Below, in pieces: positions 48,101 through 61,290 of a stretch of 64,000 nt of DNA (position 1 is its first letter; each line of letters begins with the position of its first letter). Made by a program: the position numbers and the translations under genes. Source of the DNA: Cercis canadensis (Eukaryota; Streptophyta; Magnoliopsida; Fabales; Fabaceae); contig QAOA01003555.1 of NCBI GenBank assembly GCA_003255065.1, positions 139,874-203,873 on the forward strand. The letters are read 5' to 3'. The notes beneath the pieces are model-generated. The model ran no database searches and had not been told where the DNA came from. It saw only the letters and a list, made by a program, of their open reading frames with translations.

Positions 48101-51100
48101 CCATCAGTTCATATATTGATGGGCATTCAATCAGCTGAAACATTATAACAAGCCAATTAATAATTCTACAATTTTTCTGTAAGAAATCCACATGCATGAC
48201 ATTTATACATAGAAATCAATGATGTAATGCTAAAATATATGAAGAATAACAGAAGAAAGAACACAGATGCATACTTTTTGTTCTTTCCATATCAATAAAC
48301 ATCTCAAGCATGATCTGTAAAGTGTTATGATCAATCTGACTATGTAAACCATTTTGGATTATTTTTCTTGCTTTTCAAGATCTTTTTGCTGTCTAACTGT
48401 TTCTTCATATTGAGTTATAAACATTTTTGTAATCCATATTACAGGCAGTTTCCAGGAACCAAAGGTAAGAAGACAATTGTTGAAACAGTCAAAGTAAACA
48501 GATAGGCCAATACTGAGAAACTTTCATTTAAAAGTAAGCCATTTGAATCCTATCAATACATATTGGACCAGAAACCTTCAATCTGACGATGAATTGGTAA
48601 TATTTGTAGCAAAAAATTATTCAGATGGTTATAGATATATTTATGATTACAACTTTTATGATCATACTCTGGAAAATTTTCATTCTTTTTATTGATACCA
48701 TGGATAGTTTTTGGGGAAATCTTCATATAGCTTTTAGTGGTTATAAAAACAGTCAAACGATACAGCATCCATATAATTTTTTTCAAAAACATTACTGTGA
48801 TCTATAGTTAAAGAGGAAAAATATGGGACACTCTTTTTCACACACACACACCAAAAAAAAAAAAAAAANAAAAAAAAATATCTAACAAGATAAATATTCC
48901 ACTTTCTCATTTATATGCAAGTATGTCAAGATTAGCTATAAATACAGAACCTCAAACTTGAAGCACACAGAAATAAGCAAATATTAAATAGAATAATGAA
49001 CTTTGACACCGTTAAAAAGTACATAATATAAGTAAAAGCTCAGATGCCTCATGTTTCAGTCTCCAACAAAGACAGAGTGTGATAACTATAATGATGTACC
49101 ACAAGAAAAAGACAGGGCAAAGATGATATGCTAATGAGTAATTAAAAATACAAAGATGCCCCACAAAATATTACGTGTAACTTCAAAAGCTAAAATTAAC
49201 GGATCCATACCAACTGGTGCATGCTCCATTTTGAAATAAAAAAATTCTGTTCCCATCCCTCTACAAACGACATTCCATTCAAAAAGGTAGAATTGACATA
49301 TCCAGGTGCACCTGTTGAAAAATTAAAAAACTTCAGTGACGCACTCGAAATAGCAAAAAGTTGAATAAATTTTTAAACTTTTTAAGAAACCTCTTACTGG
49401 CAGCAGACATACAGATGATATTTTAATCAATAAATCAAAACAACCTCAGCAAGCTATCAGCTGTTCACCTTCAATTAAATATGTGATTCCAGTGGTCACC
49501 AATTTTTTACAAGTCCCGAAGCCAGCTATACAGCTTAATTTAGTTTACTACAAAATCTACAGAAAAATTACCTAACAGTTATGCAGATGTTCCAAAGAGT
49601 CATCTGTACATCATACAGGTGTTCTTTACCACAGAGGAATGCAAAAGATAGACTCTGGTTCACCATCTTAGTTTTAGAACATAAGATAGAAGCATGTCCA
49701 ATGTGCATCTTGGCATGCATTCCACACACTAAAAACCTCTCTCCTTTTATCTTAAAAGAACTAATTCTGAATGCAAAAACTCTATTGATATGGATAATGA
49801 AGTGAGGAATGAAAAGGAAAGGAAAGAAAGGTTCATTCAAATAAAATCAGAAAGGAAGATTTTTATTTTATTGCCTTTAATACAAGAAAAGAATAATAAT
49901 ATACAAAGGGGAAGAGCCCAAATACAGAAGGACTATCCAGAAAGGAAGTCTCTATGAGCAAAAGCAAAAGAATAAACCAAATGAAAGGTCAGGAAAGAGG
50001 TGAGATTAACACCCAGATAAAGTCACGTACTAGGTCAAGGGTAATAACCATTAAAGCCATAAGATGATAATATTCAAAAGCAAAGCTATAATAAAGAGCC
50101 AATATCCATCCAAAGCCCCATGCTTCATCCCTTGGAGAAAGATTCTTCTCCCTTAAATATCCTTCTATTTCTTTCCAATCTCTACTCTCAAAACATATCA
50201 AAAGGCACTGAATTCTACATCAAACTCCTAATTTGTGCAAATAACAGACTGCATGTCCTCAAAAGGAATCATGAGCAATTCTCAACAGCCTCTTTGTGAA
50301 ATAAAAACTCCAAAGACATTATCTAACTTTCTAAGAAAAACAATCCCCATATTTATAAATGATACTTCTTTTATAGAAAAATCTTTATAAATTGTATTGC
50401 AAAGCTACAAATAGCATTTTCATCCAATATCCTCATTTTCTTATACTTCCAAACTTCTGAGTAAATATAGAGTTACTTACCCTGGAAAGGTGCAGCAATA
50501 GCAATCCAATTCTTGACGTATTTCTCAAAAATCTGCAAAACAACAAGCATAAAGGTGTAGGAATTACAAATCTATAAGCCAGATAAGAGTCTTTCAGCCA
50601 CAAATTCATTGGTAAAAAAGAAAAGATTGAAGGAAACTACAAAGAATAATAAACACAAAATTAAAGTGATTCATGAAAAATGATGGATGCTTTACATCAG
50701 TATGCAAGCACATGAAGCACTTCACCAAAAGGCCACCCATAGAATGGCTTATGATGTTTATCTTTTTCCCTCCTGCAGCATTATAGATCGATTCTAATTT
50801 TGCAGCCAGCTGATCCAAGGTCTCCTGCAACCTAAATAAAAATATATAGTATACACATTAGAAAACTTGTTTTGATAAAAAAAGTATACATGTTAGAAAA
50901 GTTATCCCAGATTAATGGGCAAGCATACCATCAACAGATACAACTGAAAGCACACAATTCAAATTAAATTTCATATAAGCAATTATATTCTATTCAGGCC
51001 ATAATATAAAATTTACAGGAAACTTTTTGGCAGATAAATTCCTCTTTGCCAGAAAAGGCGGAGCTTAAACAATGAGTCAGCACCCTGAATGAACCTATGA

Positions 51101-53444
51101 GGCTTTAAGATTTTCAATACCAGTGTTTCCTGCTTATCACTATGCAGTACGTGCCATTAAATTCAATCACCATGACTGACACCAGTCTTTCCAGTAATAT
51201 CACTTATAATCTTGCTTTGCTATGTATATACCAATAACCAGAAAAGCATAAGATAATATAACTGTAACAGGTTGAGAAAGTTCTCTCGGGAGAAAATTTT
51301 TACATGGGAAAACATTCATTCTCCTACTATTTTACCTTTCTGCAAAATAAAGAAGCTTAATGAAATTGCTTTAAGTAACTTTTTTACTGTGACTTTCATG
51401 TGAGGCAGTACACAAGATCCAAAAGCATATCACAACAAGGACTCATAAACTTTTTCACTAAAAGAAAGCCAGTTTAACATGCTGTTTACCCATTCTTGGT
51501 AAGAATAAAACATATCCATTGGATTAAGAAATCAGAAACCATAATCTCCACTCCACACATATTCTTAAACGAGTAGAAAGCCATTGGATCGCAATTCCTG
51601 GCTTAAAAAGATACAAATTATGAACATAGTATCAAAAAAAAAGAAAAAATAGATATGCAGTTACCTAAGGTAGTCTCACACAAATATAGGACAGCAAAGA
51701 AATTGGGATTCTAGCAACATAGGCTCATGGTTATAGAGTCACATATGATGCCTTTTAATGGTTCTCTTCTTCATAAAGTAGGTTAATACACTGTAAGAGA
51801 TACCTTTAACTTCTTTTTAAAGAAAATAACATCATTTTAAAGCAAAGATTTGAGTTGTGTGCCAGGCAGGGCAAGACAAAAAATTTACAAGCCAAAATGC
51901 ACAAGAAATCATAGGATAAATTTATAAGGAAACATAAAACACGGCAATCTCAGAATATATGCAAATTTGAGGCATGGAGTTAACAGCATTTTGATTTCAT
52001 TATTTTGGGTTAGTGAACATAAGGAGTTAGCACTCATCAAGTACCTGTTGCTTTGGCGAAAATCATATCCAAAGCCAAAAAGTGTCTTCCCTGCTTCAAA
52101 CCCCCATTTAATCATTTCAACAATCATGTCATGGAAATTATAAACAAATTCACGTCCAACCACCTGCATCACCAAAGTTGTACAGGAATTGATAATCAAT
52201 TGTTAATTCATCTATATGAAGTTCATACAACAAGTTTAAGGGGCAGAATGGAAGAGCTTTCTTCTGGGGAAAAAAAAAGTTGATTATTTCCCTAGAAATA
52301 ACTTTCAGAGAAGCTAAATGTTTTAACTTATAAATAAAAAAGGCTATTTTCAGCTTTGTCTAGAGGCTGAAATTTTTAACTTGCCCAAAAGTGCTTTTTT
52401 TACACCCAAAATAGTACTAGTTTTGCAAAGAAAAAAGTCCTTGCATACAGACACTAGGCATTGCAGCTTATTATTTCATACTTCACAGGATCTTACAGCA
52501 ATTATGGTACATAAATATCATGTGTGCTGTTTTCAGCCTGGCATGATAAAGCCTCGAGGAACTTTCATACTGATCTAGTTAAGTGGAAAAGGGAAAAGAA
52601 GAAAGAGAAAAAGAGTATATGCAGATGCAATCATGTGTGTGTGAGTGTGAGCGAGAGAGAGAGAGAGATAGAGACCAAATAAATTCAGAAAATTACAACC
52701 TTTTTCATCATATGACTTAATTACGTAACAGTCATTGTTTGTTAATATCATATGACTCTGAATTTCCACGAAAACAGCACATGCAGCACGGAGTATAAGG
52801 CGAGCAAATCTAGTAGAAACAGAAAATAAATTTGCAACAGAGCTTCTGGACTACGTAATCAGAACTATAATACTGCCATACCAGATCAGGGTCCAAAACA
52901 TCAATCGCATAAAGTCCATGTCTGTCTTGAGGAACCATAATCCTTGTTTTTTCATCCAAAGCTACAGTTTTACCTGGTTCAGAAAAAGATAATTCGAGGT
53001 GTTAAGCCTACTGAATCTAAAGTTTCTTGTTGTACCCTCTTCAGTCTAAACACCTTAATTATTATAGTCACCAAGTGATAATTTGAAAAAATAAATAAAG
53101 ATATCAAAGTCAGATTTCACTCTACAAATTAAGTATGAGTATTGAATTGTTACAAAAGTAAAAATCAAAGCATTTCCAAGCTCAACTAAACCCAAAAATT
53201 TACCAGTAGATGGATCAAAACGAGACCATAGCTTGGTCCTGAATACGTAATCGGCCGCAAGGATCCGAACCCAAACCCTTTCTTCTTTACCATTCTGATC
53301 ATCGACAGCATTCAAAATCGAACCAGCAATACCAGGCACCAACAGAACAGGGTCGAGATCGGGGTTCACATATGGCTGAGGCTTCTTGCTGAGCCTCAAC
53401 AACAGCTCCAATGATCGTATAATATCCTCCAACAGTATAGCCAT
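45178..53444 (-). CDS. LCAT4: LCAT4-like phospholipase A1 / lecithin-cholesterol acyltransferase-like 4, 11 exons
   Basis: Exons: 53444-53204, 52973-52882, 52163-52045, 50831-50696, 50532-50481, 49311-49211, 48134-47952, 47558-47401, 47254-47200, 46933-46880, 45597-45178. All introns checked start GT and end AG, and phases agree. Total is 1,611 nt, 536 residues, the size expected for plant LCAT4. Landmarks: [16 protein letters not shown] near residue 33; nucleophile motif ISHSMGGL in exon 4; VDGDGTVP with the candidate acid in exon 10; GEHRGIL with the candidate His in exon 11. The family hydrolyses phosphatidylcholine acyl chains, in the cytosol for Arabidopsis LCAT4. No signal peptide is seen. 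Exon 8 seems to run into a stop after HSVW, but its donor lies just before, and joining to exon 9 gives [12 protein letters not shown]. No lesion was found. Confidence 0.95.
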
Positions 53445-54300
53445 TACCAGATGAAAACCCCACCAATTGCTCCTGAAATTGGGATCAAATTTGGGGATTT
53501 CAGAATCGATGAAAAATTCGGAACCCTAATCGGAGAACCAAACGGTAATTGGCGGAGGAAGAGAATGGAAGATTTGGGGTTAGGGTTTGGAAATGGGGAA
53601 CACCTCGCGCGAGGACGTTGAACTGAAGCTGAAGGACAGAAGGAAACAGCCGTGTATTGAACGGGGACGTCAGTCGTCACGGTAGTTGAAGGGGCAACGA
53701 TAACATAACGTACAAAATTACGTTTCGGTTCCTTATCTTAAGGCACCTGTTAAAAAGTTTGATCTTTACACGTGCAAAGCACGTATAAAGGTCTTCTTTT
53801 TTAATTATTTTTCAAAGAAACGTACGGGGTTACCTTAGACTTGGGTTTGCTTGTTGACTTATCAATATATATAGTTAAATTTCTAATTTTGAGAGTATAC
53901 TAATTAATCAATTATTGCATAGATTTTGTTTAAGTTAATAAATAATTTTTTTCTTGTTTAGGTAGCAAAATGATATGAAAATCCCAAACCGACATACTTA
54001 TTATTCTATATTTTTTCTAAAGATACATAGTTATCATTAAAAATAAGATCAATAGTTAAAAAATAACTCAATAAAACATGGCATACAAGCCAACCGCATA
54101 CTTTAAGAGTGGTAATAGTGATCAAACACCAAAAAAAGAGACTCGAATTCAGTCATGTGACTTGAGTCATGTTTCTGAGCTATTTATTTTTATTAAAGTT
54201 TATCTCAATTATTAAAACACATTAACATTTAATGGTTAATATGAGTTTTAATGGAACGGACGGCTCAAATCTAAGCAATATGACTCAAGTCACGTGACCA
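53445..54300. promoter_or_regulatory. 5' flank of the LCAT4-like gene
   Basis: 53445-53690 is relatively GC-rich (for example CCTCGCGCGAGG near 53604) and probably holds the 5' untranslated region and core promoter. From about 53700 the sequence becomes AT-rich with no gene recognised. Confidence 0.5.
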
Positions 54301-54378
54301 AATCTAAATCCCAAAAAACCGGCGCTCTACACCGATAGCAACAAATAGGCTAAAAAAGATTAGGAAAATTAGAATCTA

Positions 54379-54580
54379 TCACATACTCAAAGTATTCCAA
54401 TACTCTTTCCAATTTGAAATAGCCTTAGCATCAAACTTTGGAGGGGTCCAATTTTTTTGTATTAAAACCATATCATTTTGATCTAACCATAAGCACCACA
54501 AAATGAACACTGAGAGTTCCATGTACTCATCAGGAACCTCAAGTCTTTTAAGCTCACTTAGAATGAACGGCAACCACTCA
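54379..54580 (-). mobile_element. LINE 3'-region fragment
   Basis: Minus-strand frame reads FILWCLWLDQNDMVL, then KNWTPPKFDAKAISNWKEY. This is the pattern between the zinc-binding region and RNase H of plant L1-type LINE proteins. It is a short fragment without visible ends and lies head-to-head with the LINE piece to its right. Confidence 0.6.
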
Positions 54581-54719
54581 GAAAAACAAAAATGATAGCT
54601 AATTAAGATTAATTATTTAATATCATAAGTTGTATCCATAAAACAAGTAAAATTGATAATTAAAATTATTTGTGTCAGTCATTTAAATTTTTTTTTTTTC
54701 ATACATGACATTCATTTAC

Positions 54720-55840
54720 TTAAGAGATATACTAGAATGTTTCAAGTGTTTGAAAAGCTAAAAAGAATTAGACATAACCTGGTAAATTGGAATCGAGCCA
54801 ATACGCACCAACTCAATGCGAGGAAGCAAATTGTAGAATTAACTAAGCGGATTGATGAGTTGCATTCGAATGGAGTTGTCAAATCAAAATGTGGGTATTG
54901 CTGAATTGGAGAAGAAGGTAACAGCCAAGATGAATCGGTGGCTTACTCGTCCAGTTCTTGCAGATGAAGTGAAACAAACGGCTTTCTCCATTTCTCCTTC
55001 TAGTGCTCTTGGGGATGATGGTTTTACAGGTGCATTTTTCTGGGGTTTTTGGGATATTATTGGTTTTGATGTCTGTGGTGCAGTTATGGGTTTCTTTAGA
55101 AGTGGGCATCTCCTTTCGGCCATCAACCATGCAGTGAATTCTTTAATTCCTAAGGTGGACGCTGCAAAGAATATGCTGGGGCAGATAAGACCGATTAGTT
55201 TATGCAGCATTCTAGACAAAATAATTTCTAAAATCATGGTGGGTTGGCTACAGCATATTATGGATCAACTTATTAATCCCAGTCAAAGTGCTTTTATTAG
55301 AGGCAGGTTAATTTCTGACAATATATCCTCATTGCTCATGAGATGATGCATTGCTTAAAAAATAAACGGAATGGTGCAGCTTATGATATGACAATCAAAC
55401 TTGATATGAGCAAAGCCTATGGCCGAGTGGAATGGGGTTATTTGGTGATTATTATGGAGAAAATGGGGTTTAACCGAAGATGAATACACTGGATCTATGA
55501 GTGTCTCACTACGGTGTCTTTTTAAGTTTTGATCGAGGGAGAAAATTTTGATTTTTTCAAGCCTCAAAGAGGCCTTATACAAGGGGATCCACTGTCTCAT
55601 TTTCTATATCTTATTGCAGCAAAAGGTTTTTCTCATCTTCTTCACTCTTTTGAATCTGAAAGGAAACTTCAGGGGATTAAGATTGGTAGGCATTGTCCCT
55701 CTGTTTCTCACTTGCTTTCTGCAGATGACTCGATTGTGTTCTATAAGGCGAATGAAACTTCTTGTGAGAATTTTTTACAACCGTTAGCTCTTTATGAGGA
55801 GATGAGTGGTGGAAAGATCAATTTAGATAAATCTAGATGG
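54720..55840 (+). mobile_element. LINE (L1-type) reverse transcriptase fragment
   Basis: Plus-strand frames, with shifts between them, give the spacer helix (LVNWNRANTHQLNARKQ), the start of the RT domain (GDDGFTGAFFWGFWDIIG), AINHAVNSLIPKVDAAKN, RPISLCSILDKIISKI, QSAFIRGRLISDNI, KPQRGLIQGDPLSHFLYLIA, and HLLSADDSIVFYKANE. The last is the catalytic FADD box with F changed to S. At least three frame changes or stops are present, so it is dead. No A-tail or target duplication is found; 55841-56100 shows nothing recognisable. Confidence 0.88.
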
Positions 55841-56289
55841 TACCAACTTTTGATTTTGATACCATTGCAAAGATATCGAAAAATTGAATTATCAAATATG
55901 GGTTGCATTCTCAAATTATTGATAGGATTTGAATTTAATAAAGTCAAAACAAAACAACATATATATTTAGTATATTTCATGTATTGCTCCGTTTATGCAT
56001 TTTACAAGGAATTAATAATTTTGATTCATACTGAGTAATTTAATTTTTTGAGATTTTTACAATGATATCAAAATTAAAAGCTAATTCTGTTCTAAACTCC
56101 TAGAAATTTTTTTTATTTATTTATTTGTATCCCACCCATAAGGGTGAGGTAGAATAACAATCTCCTTTTTTTTCCGCTTAATACACCTCCTCCGTTCGCA
56201 CTAGTTTGGCAAACAAGCTTCAAATTTGCCATGTTGGAGCTCATGAAAAATATGTGGGGTTGCCTTCCTTGATTAACAAAGCTAAGAAG

Positions 56290-56400
56290 GCAAATTTTAA
56301 TTTCATTCGTAGCAAGGAAACTTCTAAAGAGATGATTGTCAAGGCTTCCATTAAGCATATATTCAAAAACCAGCAAGATTCATGACACCAGCTTATGAAT
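56290..56400 (-). pseudogene. Lectin receptor kinase pseudogene, kinase fragment after the hinge
   Basis: Minus-strand translation reads LLVFEYMLNGSLDNHLF, the kinase hinge of plant lectin-type receptor kinases (usually LLVYEYMPNGSLD), preceded by a short degraded stretch with a stop. It continues the pseudogene at 60310-61290, separated from it by the LTR and CACTA insertions. Nothing of the catalytic loop or activation segment was found to its left. Confidence 0.75.
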
Positions 56401-58605
56401 TGCACAAAGTTTCGATGTATAAGACAGCTTATTGATAAGTGGATTTTATATCCATAAATTATGTATTTCTTACTTGGTATTTAGTTTATTTTTGAGTAAT
56501 TTAGTAGTTTGAATTGATTAATCTTAGGTTTATGTTGTAGAAAATGATAATTTAGCAAAGAGGTACAAATTTAGTGCAATTTAATGCTAAAAAGAGGAAA
56601 TTCAGACACAAGGCAGAGAGTAAGGCACCTAGTCGCCCTATCAGAGGACCTAGGCACCCGATTGACAACTTTCAAAAAGCAAACCTGACACTAGAGCGCC
56701 TAGGTGCACACTTAGAGGACCTAAGCGCTGGTTTGCGTGAAGAAAGGTGTTTTGGAGCTGAGAGCTTAGAGCCTAGGCGCCCAATTTGAGGGCCTAGGGG
56801 TCCCGGAGTGCATGTGTGTGAGTTTTGCCTCTTTTCTCCTAAATCTTGTAGGTTTTGAGCCCCAATCCATGTCTTCTTATAATTAGGTTTTCTAGGAACT
56901 ATAATTAGGTTAAATTAGGACTATTTTGGGGTTAGACATTTTTTGAAGAAAATGATTAAAGAGAAGAGAGCAGAGGCAAGAAGGTAGGGATGGCGATGAA
57001 TCTGACTTTCTCATCAGTTTTCTTCTTTTATTTTCTTTCTCTTCTGCTTGGATTTATTTTTATAATGTTTTCTGTTACAGTTATGAACTAGTTCTCTTTT
57101 TAGGGCTACAATGTAGTCTAACTATTAATAGTTGAATTTTCTTATATTAATTAATATTTGGATTTTCTTTTTTAATTGAGTATTCTATTATACTCTTAAT
57201 GCTTCTAATTAATTGGCAATTAGTTAGATGATTTGTTCCTCATAAAAGAAACCGAGAGAGAAATTATGTGTCTAGTTCATTGGATAGAATACACTAAATT
57301 GAATATAGGATAGAGATATACCTACATGATTTGTGTAGTCGCTATCATTTCAAGAAAAAAATGGATTTTCTCACGGACAAAATCTAAAGATTAATTGAAA
57401 AATTGAAAAAAAAATCTCAAGGATTTTGGNTGAGAGCTTAGAGCCTAGGCGCCCAATTTGAGGGCCTAGGGGTCCTGGAGTGCATGTGTGTGAGTTTTGC
57501 CTCTTTTCTCCTAAATCTTGTAGGTTTTGAGCCCCAGTCCATGTCTTCTTATAATTAGGTTTTCTAGGAACTATAATTAGGTTAAATTAGGACTATTATG
57601 GGGTTAGACATTTTTTGAAGAAAATGATTAAAGAGAAGAGAGCAGAGGCAAGAAGGTAGGGATGGCGACGAATCTGACTTCTCCGTCAGTTTTCTTCTTC
57701 TACTTTCTTTCTCTTATGCTTGAATTTATTTTTATAATGTTTTCTGTTTCAGTCATAAATTAGTTCTCTTTCTAGGGCTACGATGTAGTCTAACTATTAA
57801 TATTTGGATTTTCTTTTCTAATTGAGTATTCTATTCTATTCTTAATGCTTCTAATTAACTGACAATTAGTTAGATGATTTGTTCTTCATAAAAGAAACCG
57901 AGAGAGAAATTATGTGTCTAGTTCATTGGATAGAATATAATAAATTACATATAGGATATAGATATACCTACATAATTTGTGTAGTCGCTACCATTTTAAG
58001 AAAAAATGAATTTTCTCACGGAAAAAATCTAAAGATTAATTGAAAAATTGAAAAAAGTTTCTCACGAACTTACTTTTGTCGTGAGAAAAATTGAAAAAAA
58101 AATTCTCACGGATTTTGGTCGTGAGAAATTTTGCAAGTTTTTTTCTTGTTTATTTCTTATATTAATACTAAAGAAATTACAAAAAGGGAAAACAAAAATT
58201 CAAAGAAAAGTTAACAAAAAATCATATATTATCACATTTAAATAAATTTTACAAAGTTTGATCTTAGACTTTACACATTTTACAATAAAAAAGAAACTAA
58301 ATCAAGTAGTGATTACTATAGGAAACTAACTCTAAATTAATAAAATTCATCAACTATGGAGTTAGAACAAAACAGAAAAATCCCAACAAAATAAACAAAT
58401 ATAAATGAATTTTTTTTAGCTATTATGAACTATAATTGATTTTTCCTAAGATGTAGCACAGAGTTGACAGAATTGTCTTCAACACAGACTGTAATAATAT
58501 AAAGGACACAACTGCTGGAAATGAACGCCTATGATCGTCTGACATCTGTCATACAAAGAATAATTAATTCAACATAAGCATCAAATAGGTAACTAAATTA
58601 GCTAA

Positions 58606-58760
58606 CTCCTAAACCCAAATCTTAAACACCTAAACCCTAAAGTACTAAACCCATAAACTTTAAATCTCAAATCCCAAATCCTAAACCCCTAAATCCTAAT
58701 CTTAAATTCTTAACTCTAAACCCTAACCCCTAAATGCATAAATATAAACTCTAAACCAAA
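58606..58760. repeat. Degenerate telomere-like TAAACCC tract
   Basis: About 150 bp made of variants of CCCTAAA, CCTAAACCC and CTAAATC in a row. It lies within the CACTA-type element, so it is not a chromosome end. Confidence 0.7.
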
Positions 58761-58799
58761 TATTGGACAGAGTCTCCCTTAAAACTTGAACAATCCAAA

Positions 58800-59335
58800 A
58801 ATTATAAATTTCACATAATTACCTAAAACAATCAAAATTCCTTATTAAATCAATACAGTAAAGTTACCTAAAATAGTCAAAAAATTTAATAAATTTTACA
58901 ACATCCAAAAGAATTAAAAAAAAAATAGCATAATCATTCTACATAATTCATACAATAAAAGGCCTAACAAAATTTAAGGCAATCTAATAAATTTAATCAT
59001 TAAATTAATACAATAAAGTTACCTAAAACAGTCAAAAAAATTTAATAAATTCTACAACATCCAAAAAAAAATCTAAAAAATAGTACAATTATTCTACAAA
59101 ATTCATACAACAACAACCTAACAAAATTTAAAGCAAGCTAACCAATTCAATCATTAAATCAATACAGTAAAGTTACCTAAAACAATCAAAATTCTAATAA
59201 ATTCTACAACATCCAAAAAAGTTCAAAAAATAGCACAATCATTCTACACTATTCATATAACAAAAATCCTAACCAAATTTAAAGCAATCTAACCAATTTT
59301 ATTATTAAATCAATACAATAAAGTTACCTAAATTT
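58800..59335. repeat. Tandem repeat, unit about 153 bp, roughly 3.4 units
   Basis: The motif AATACARTAAAGTTACCTAA recurs near 58850, 59006, 59159 and 59310, with CAACATCCAAAA at matching offsets between. Units differ by small indels. Confidence 0.75.
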
Positions 59336-60309
59336 GGATACCTATAGGAGTCAACAAATCTTCCATCAAAACGAGGTATGCCTAAATCCATAATCATATG
59401 GACACCATTTTACAAACAAAAGATAATAAAACTACAAAATAATCTACCTAGAAACAGAAGAACTTCAAGTTTGGTTCAAAGAAAAAAAATATAAACTAGA
59501 AATCGGTAGAAATAGGCCTACCTCTACTCCAAAGCAAATAAAATGAGCTTGAAACTTCTTGATGCCGCCGAAAAAAGGTGAAGAATGACTGAAAATCGCA
59601 CGAGGTTGATGAGAGAAACTGAGGTGAGGAGAGGGAAAAGTAAATATGAAAATGAGAAATAAGAGCTGCGGGGTAAGAAGAAATATCCAGATTTCTCTTG
59701 AATTTTCTCAAGGATTTTGGGCCGTGAGAAATTTTAAAACTCAAATTTTAACTTTAATGAAATAGTGCATTTCATTTCTCATGAAAAAATTCATATTTTT
59801 CATAGACTTTCTCATGGAATTTTTCACGAAAATTTTTTTCATGAGAAATTTTTATTAAATGCTAATCTGTGAGAATCTCGTGAGAATTTCTCATAAAATT
59901 TCGTTCCATGAGAAACCAAGTGTTTTTTTTGTAGTGTATAAGGGATCCATAGAATTGAATGAATTTTTTGGTTATTCGTAATTCACGTAGAGATATAGTG
60001 GGTTCATAACTTGAAAATATTTTCATTAGATCTCGAGAGAGACTAGTGAATAGTAGAGGGAATCTTGATTATCAATTAGTAATTTTTTCTAGATTAAGGA
60101 TATAGGTAATACAACCTGAATTAATTATGGTGAAATCAAAAACCCTAAATTTTTCTCTCTTAATTAATTCATGATTTTTCTCTGCTTTAGTTCATTTTCA
60201 ATTTACTTAATATTAGACTTGAATTTCATTTGAATCGTTGATAAAATAAAACTGGAATTAACTCAATTTCGGTGGTTAATAACATCAATCCTTGATGGAT
60301 GATCTTTAC

Positions 60310-61290
60310 TCTCATTTTATTACTTGTAAGATGATAGCCTGCACTTACACTTCATTTTATCACAACCCTTATGATCTTCACTTCGTTTATGAATGTTCTC
60401 TCAGAATTTTCATAGTCAGCAAAAAATTCTTTTCACAGCTACTACACATCCTAAATCACTTAGAATCCCTTTGTAAACTTGTCTTGACCCTCCCCTTCCC
60501 AGTTTTCTATTGTTTGCAAATCCATTCGTGGCTGCAACTAATTCCTGGTAATAAATCTTCTAGGTATAGTCTCTCCATTGATATCACATACCACATGGAT
60601 GAGGGGGTGCCTCCAACGTTGTCAACCTCGTTCCTCCTCTTCTTTATAACACGCCAACAAACCCCTACCACCAAAGCAAATGAACAAGTTACAGAAATTA
60701 TTATCAAACCTTTACTCTTCTCGTGTCTTTCTGATCTGCTTCTTGCAACCTTTGTGAAATTCAGAATTAAACTAAATTCCCAACATTGAATAACATGGTG
60801 TTCGTGGTAAATGCTGGTAGCAGCTGAGAATCAAATATCAACCCATTCAAGTAGAGTCTTATGAGGTCAATTTGGAAAGACATAGTAGAGTGTGGCATAA
60901 AATCAGTACTGCTTCCATTAAAGGACCAGAACACACTAAGGATCTTGCTAGTTCCATTATAAGTTATTATAGCATGACCTTGTTTCCCAGTGTTCCTCTC
61001 GATATCAAACCCTATATAAGCAAAGGATCTTATCGAGTTGTTGTTGAACCCAACATGTCGCATTGGAGGATCAAATTCTTCATTTAGGTATGTATCAAAT
61101 TCAACTGTAAAAACATGATTTTCCGGCACACCGTCATTGGGTGGAATTTGGTAGCCAAGAAAAAGCAATGTAGAAGGCGAAGCCATTATCATTGAATATG
61201 CTGTAATTCAATTTATCAATAATGAATGAGAAACAAGTAATGAAGTCAGTGAGAACCCCTGTAGAAGGGTCCCACAGGCGAAAAGATTGA
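60310..61290 (-). pseudogene. L-type lectin receptor kinase pseudogene (lectin domain, membrane segment, start of kinase)
   Basis: Read leftward: RLWDPSTGVLTDFITCFSFI at about 61285, then a frameshift, then GYQIPPNDG, ENHVFTVEFDTYLNEEFDPP and HVGFNNNSIRS, a legume-lectin domain with the metal-binding EFDT and N-N-S pattern. A transmembrane stretch (IIISVTCSFALVVGVCW, about 60707-60655) and basic KKRR follow. From about 60500 comes [28 protein letters not shown] and TFINEVKII: the glycine loop, catalytic Lys and C-helix of the kinase. Several frame changes and stops are present, and the gene is cut by the gypsy-type LTR. In LecRKs the lectin domain is extracellular. Confidence 0.88.

Larger units (their letters stand above)
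57988..59936. mobile_element. CACTA-type non-autonomous element
   Basis: The right end is TTTTTTTTGTAGTG at 59936, the complement of a CACTAC-type end. The left end is a degraded CGCTACCATTTTAAGAAAA near 57988. Subterminal regions carry many inverted copies of TTCTCACGG and GTGAGAAATT, as CACTA elements do. Inside are degenerate telomere-like TAAACCC repeats (58606-58760) and about three tandem units of roughly 153 bp (58800-59335). No transposase was recognised. Confidence 0.7.
56432..60275 (+). mobile_element. Gypsy-type LTR (solo or remnant) carrying a CACTA insertion
   Basis: Starts TGATAAGTGGATTTTATATC, a common start of large plant gypsy LTRs, and contains GCCTAGGCGCCCAATTT-type sequence. 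It resumes after the CACTA element with GGGATCCATAGAATTGAATG and ends near GGTGGTTAATAACA. No internal protein-coding region is seen, so it reads as a solo LTR. A 671-bp segment is repeated on either side of an N (56759-57429 and 57431 onward), so the true length is uncertain. No clear target duplication was found. It sits inside a host kinase pseudogene. Confidence 0.6.

Noticed and set aside
57000-58000. Two tandem gypsy LTRs
   Set aside because: The repeat is bounded by an N and both pieces join the same CACTA start, which fits an unmerged overlap better than two LTRs.
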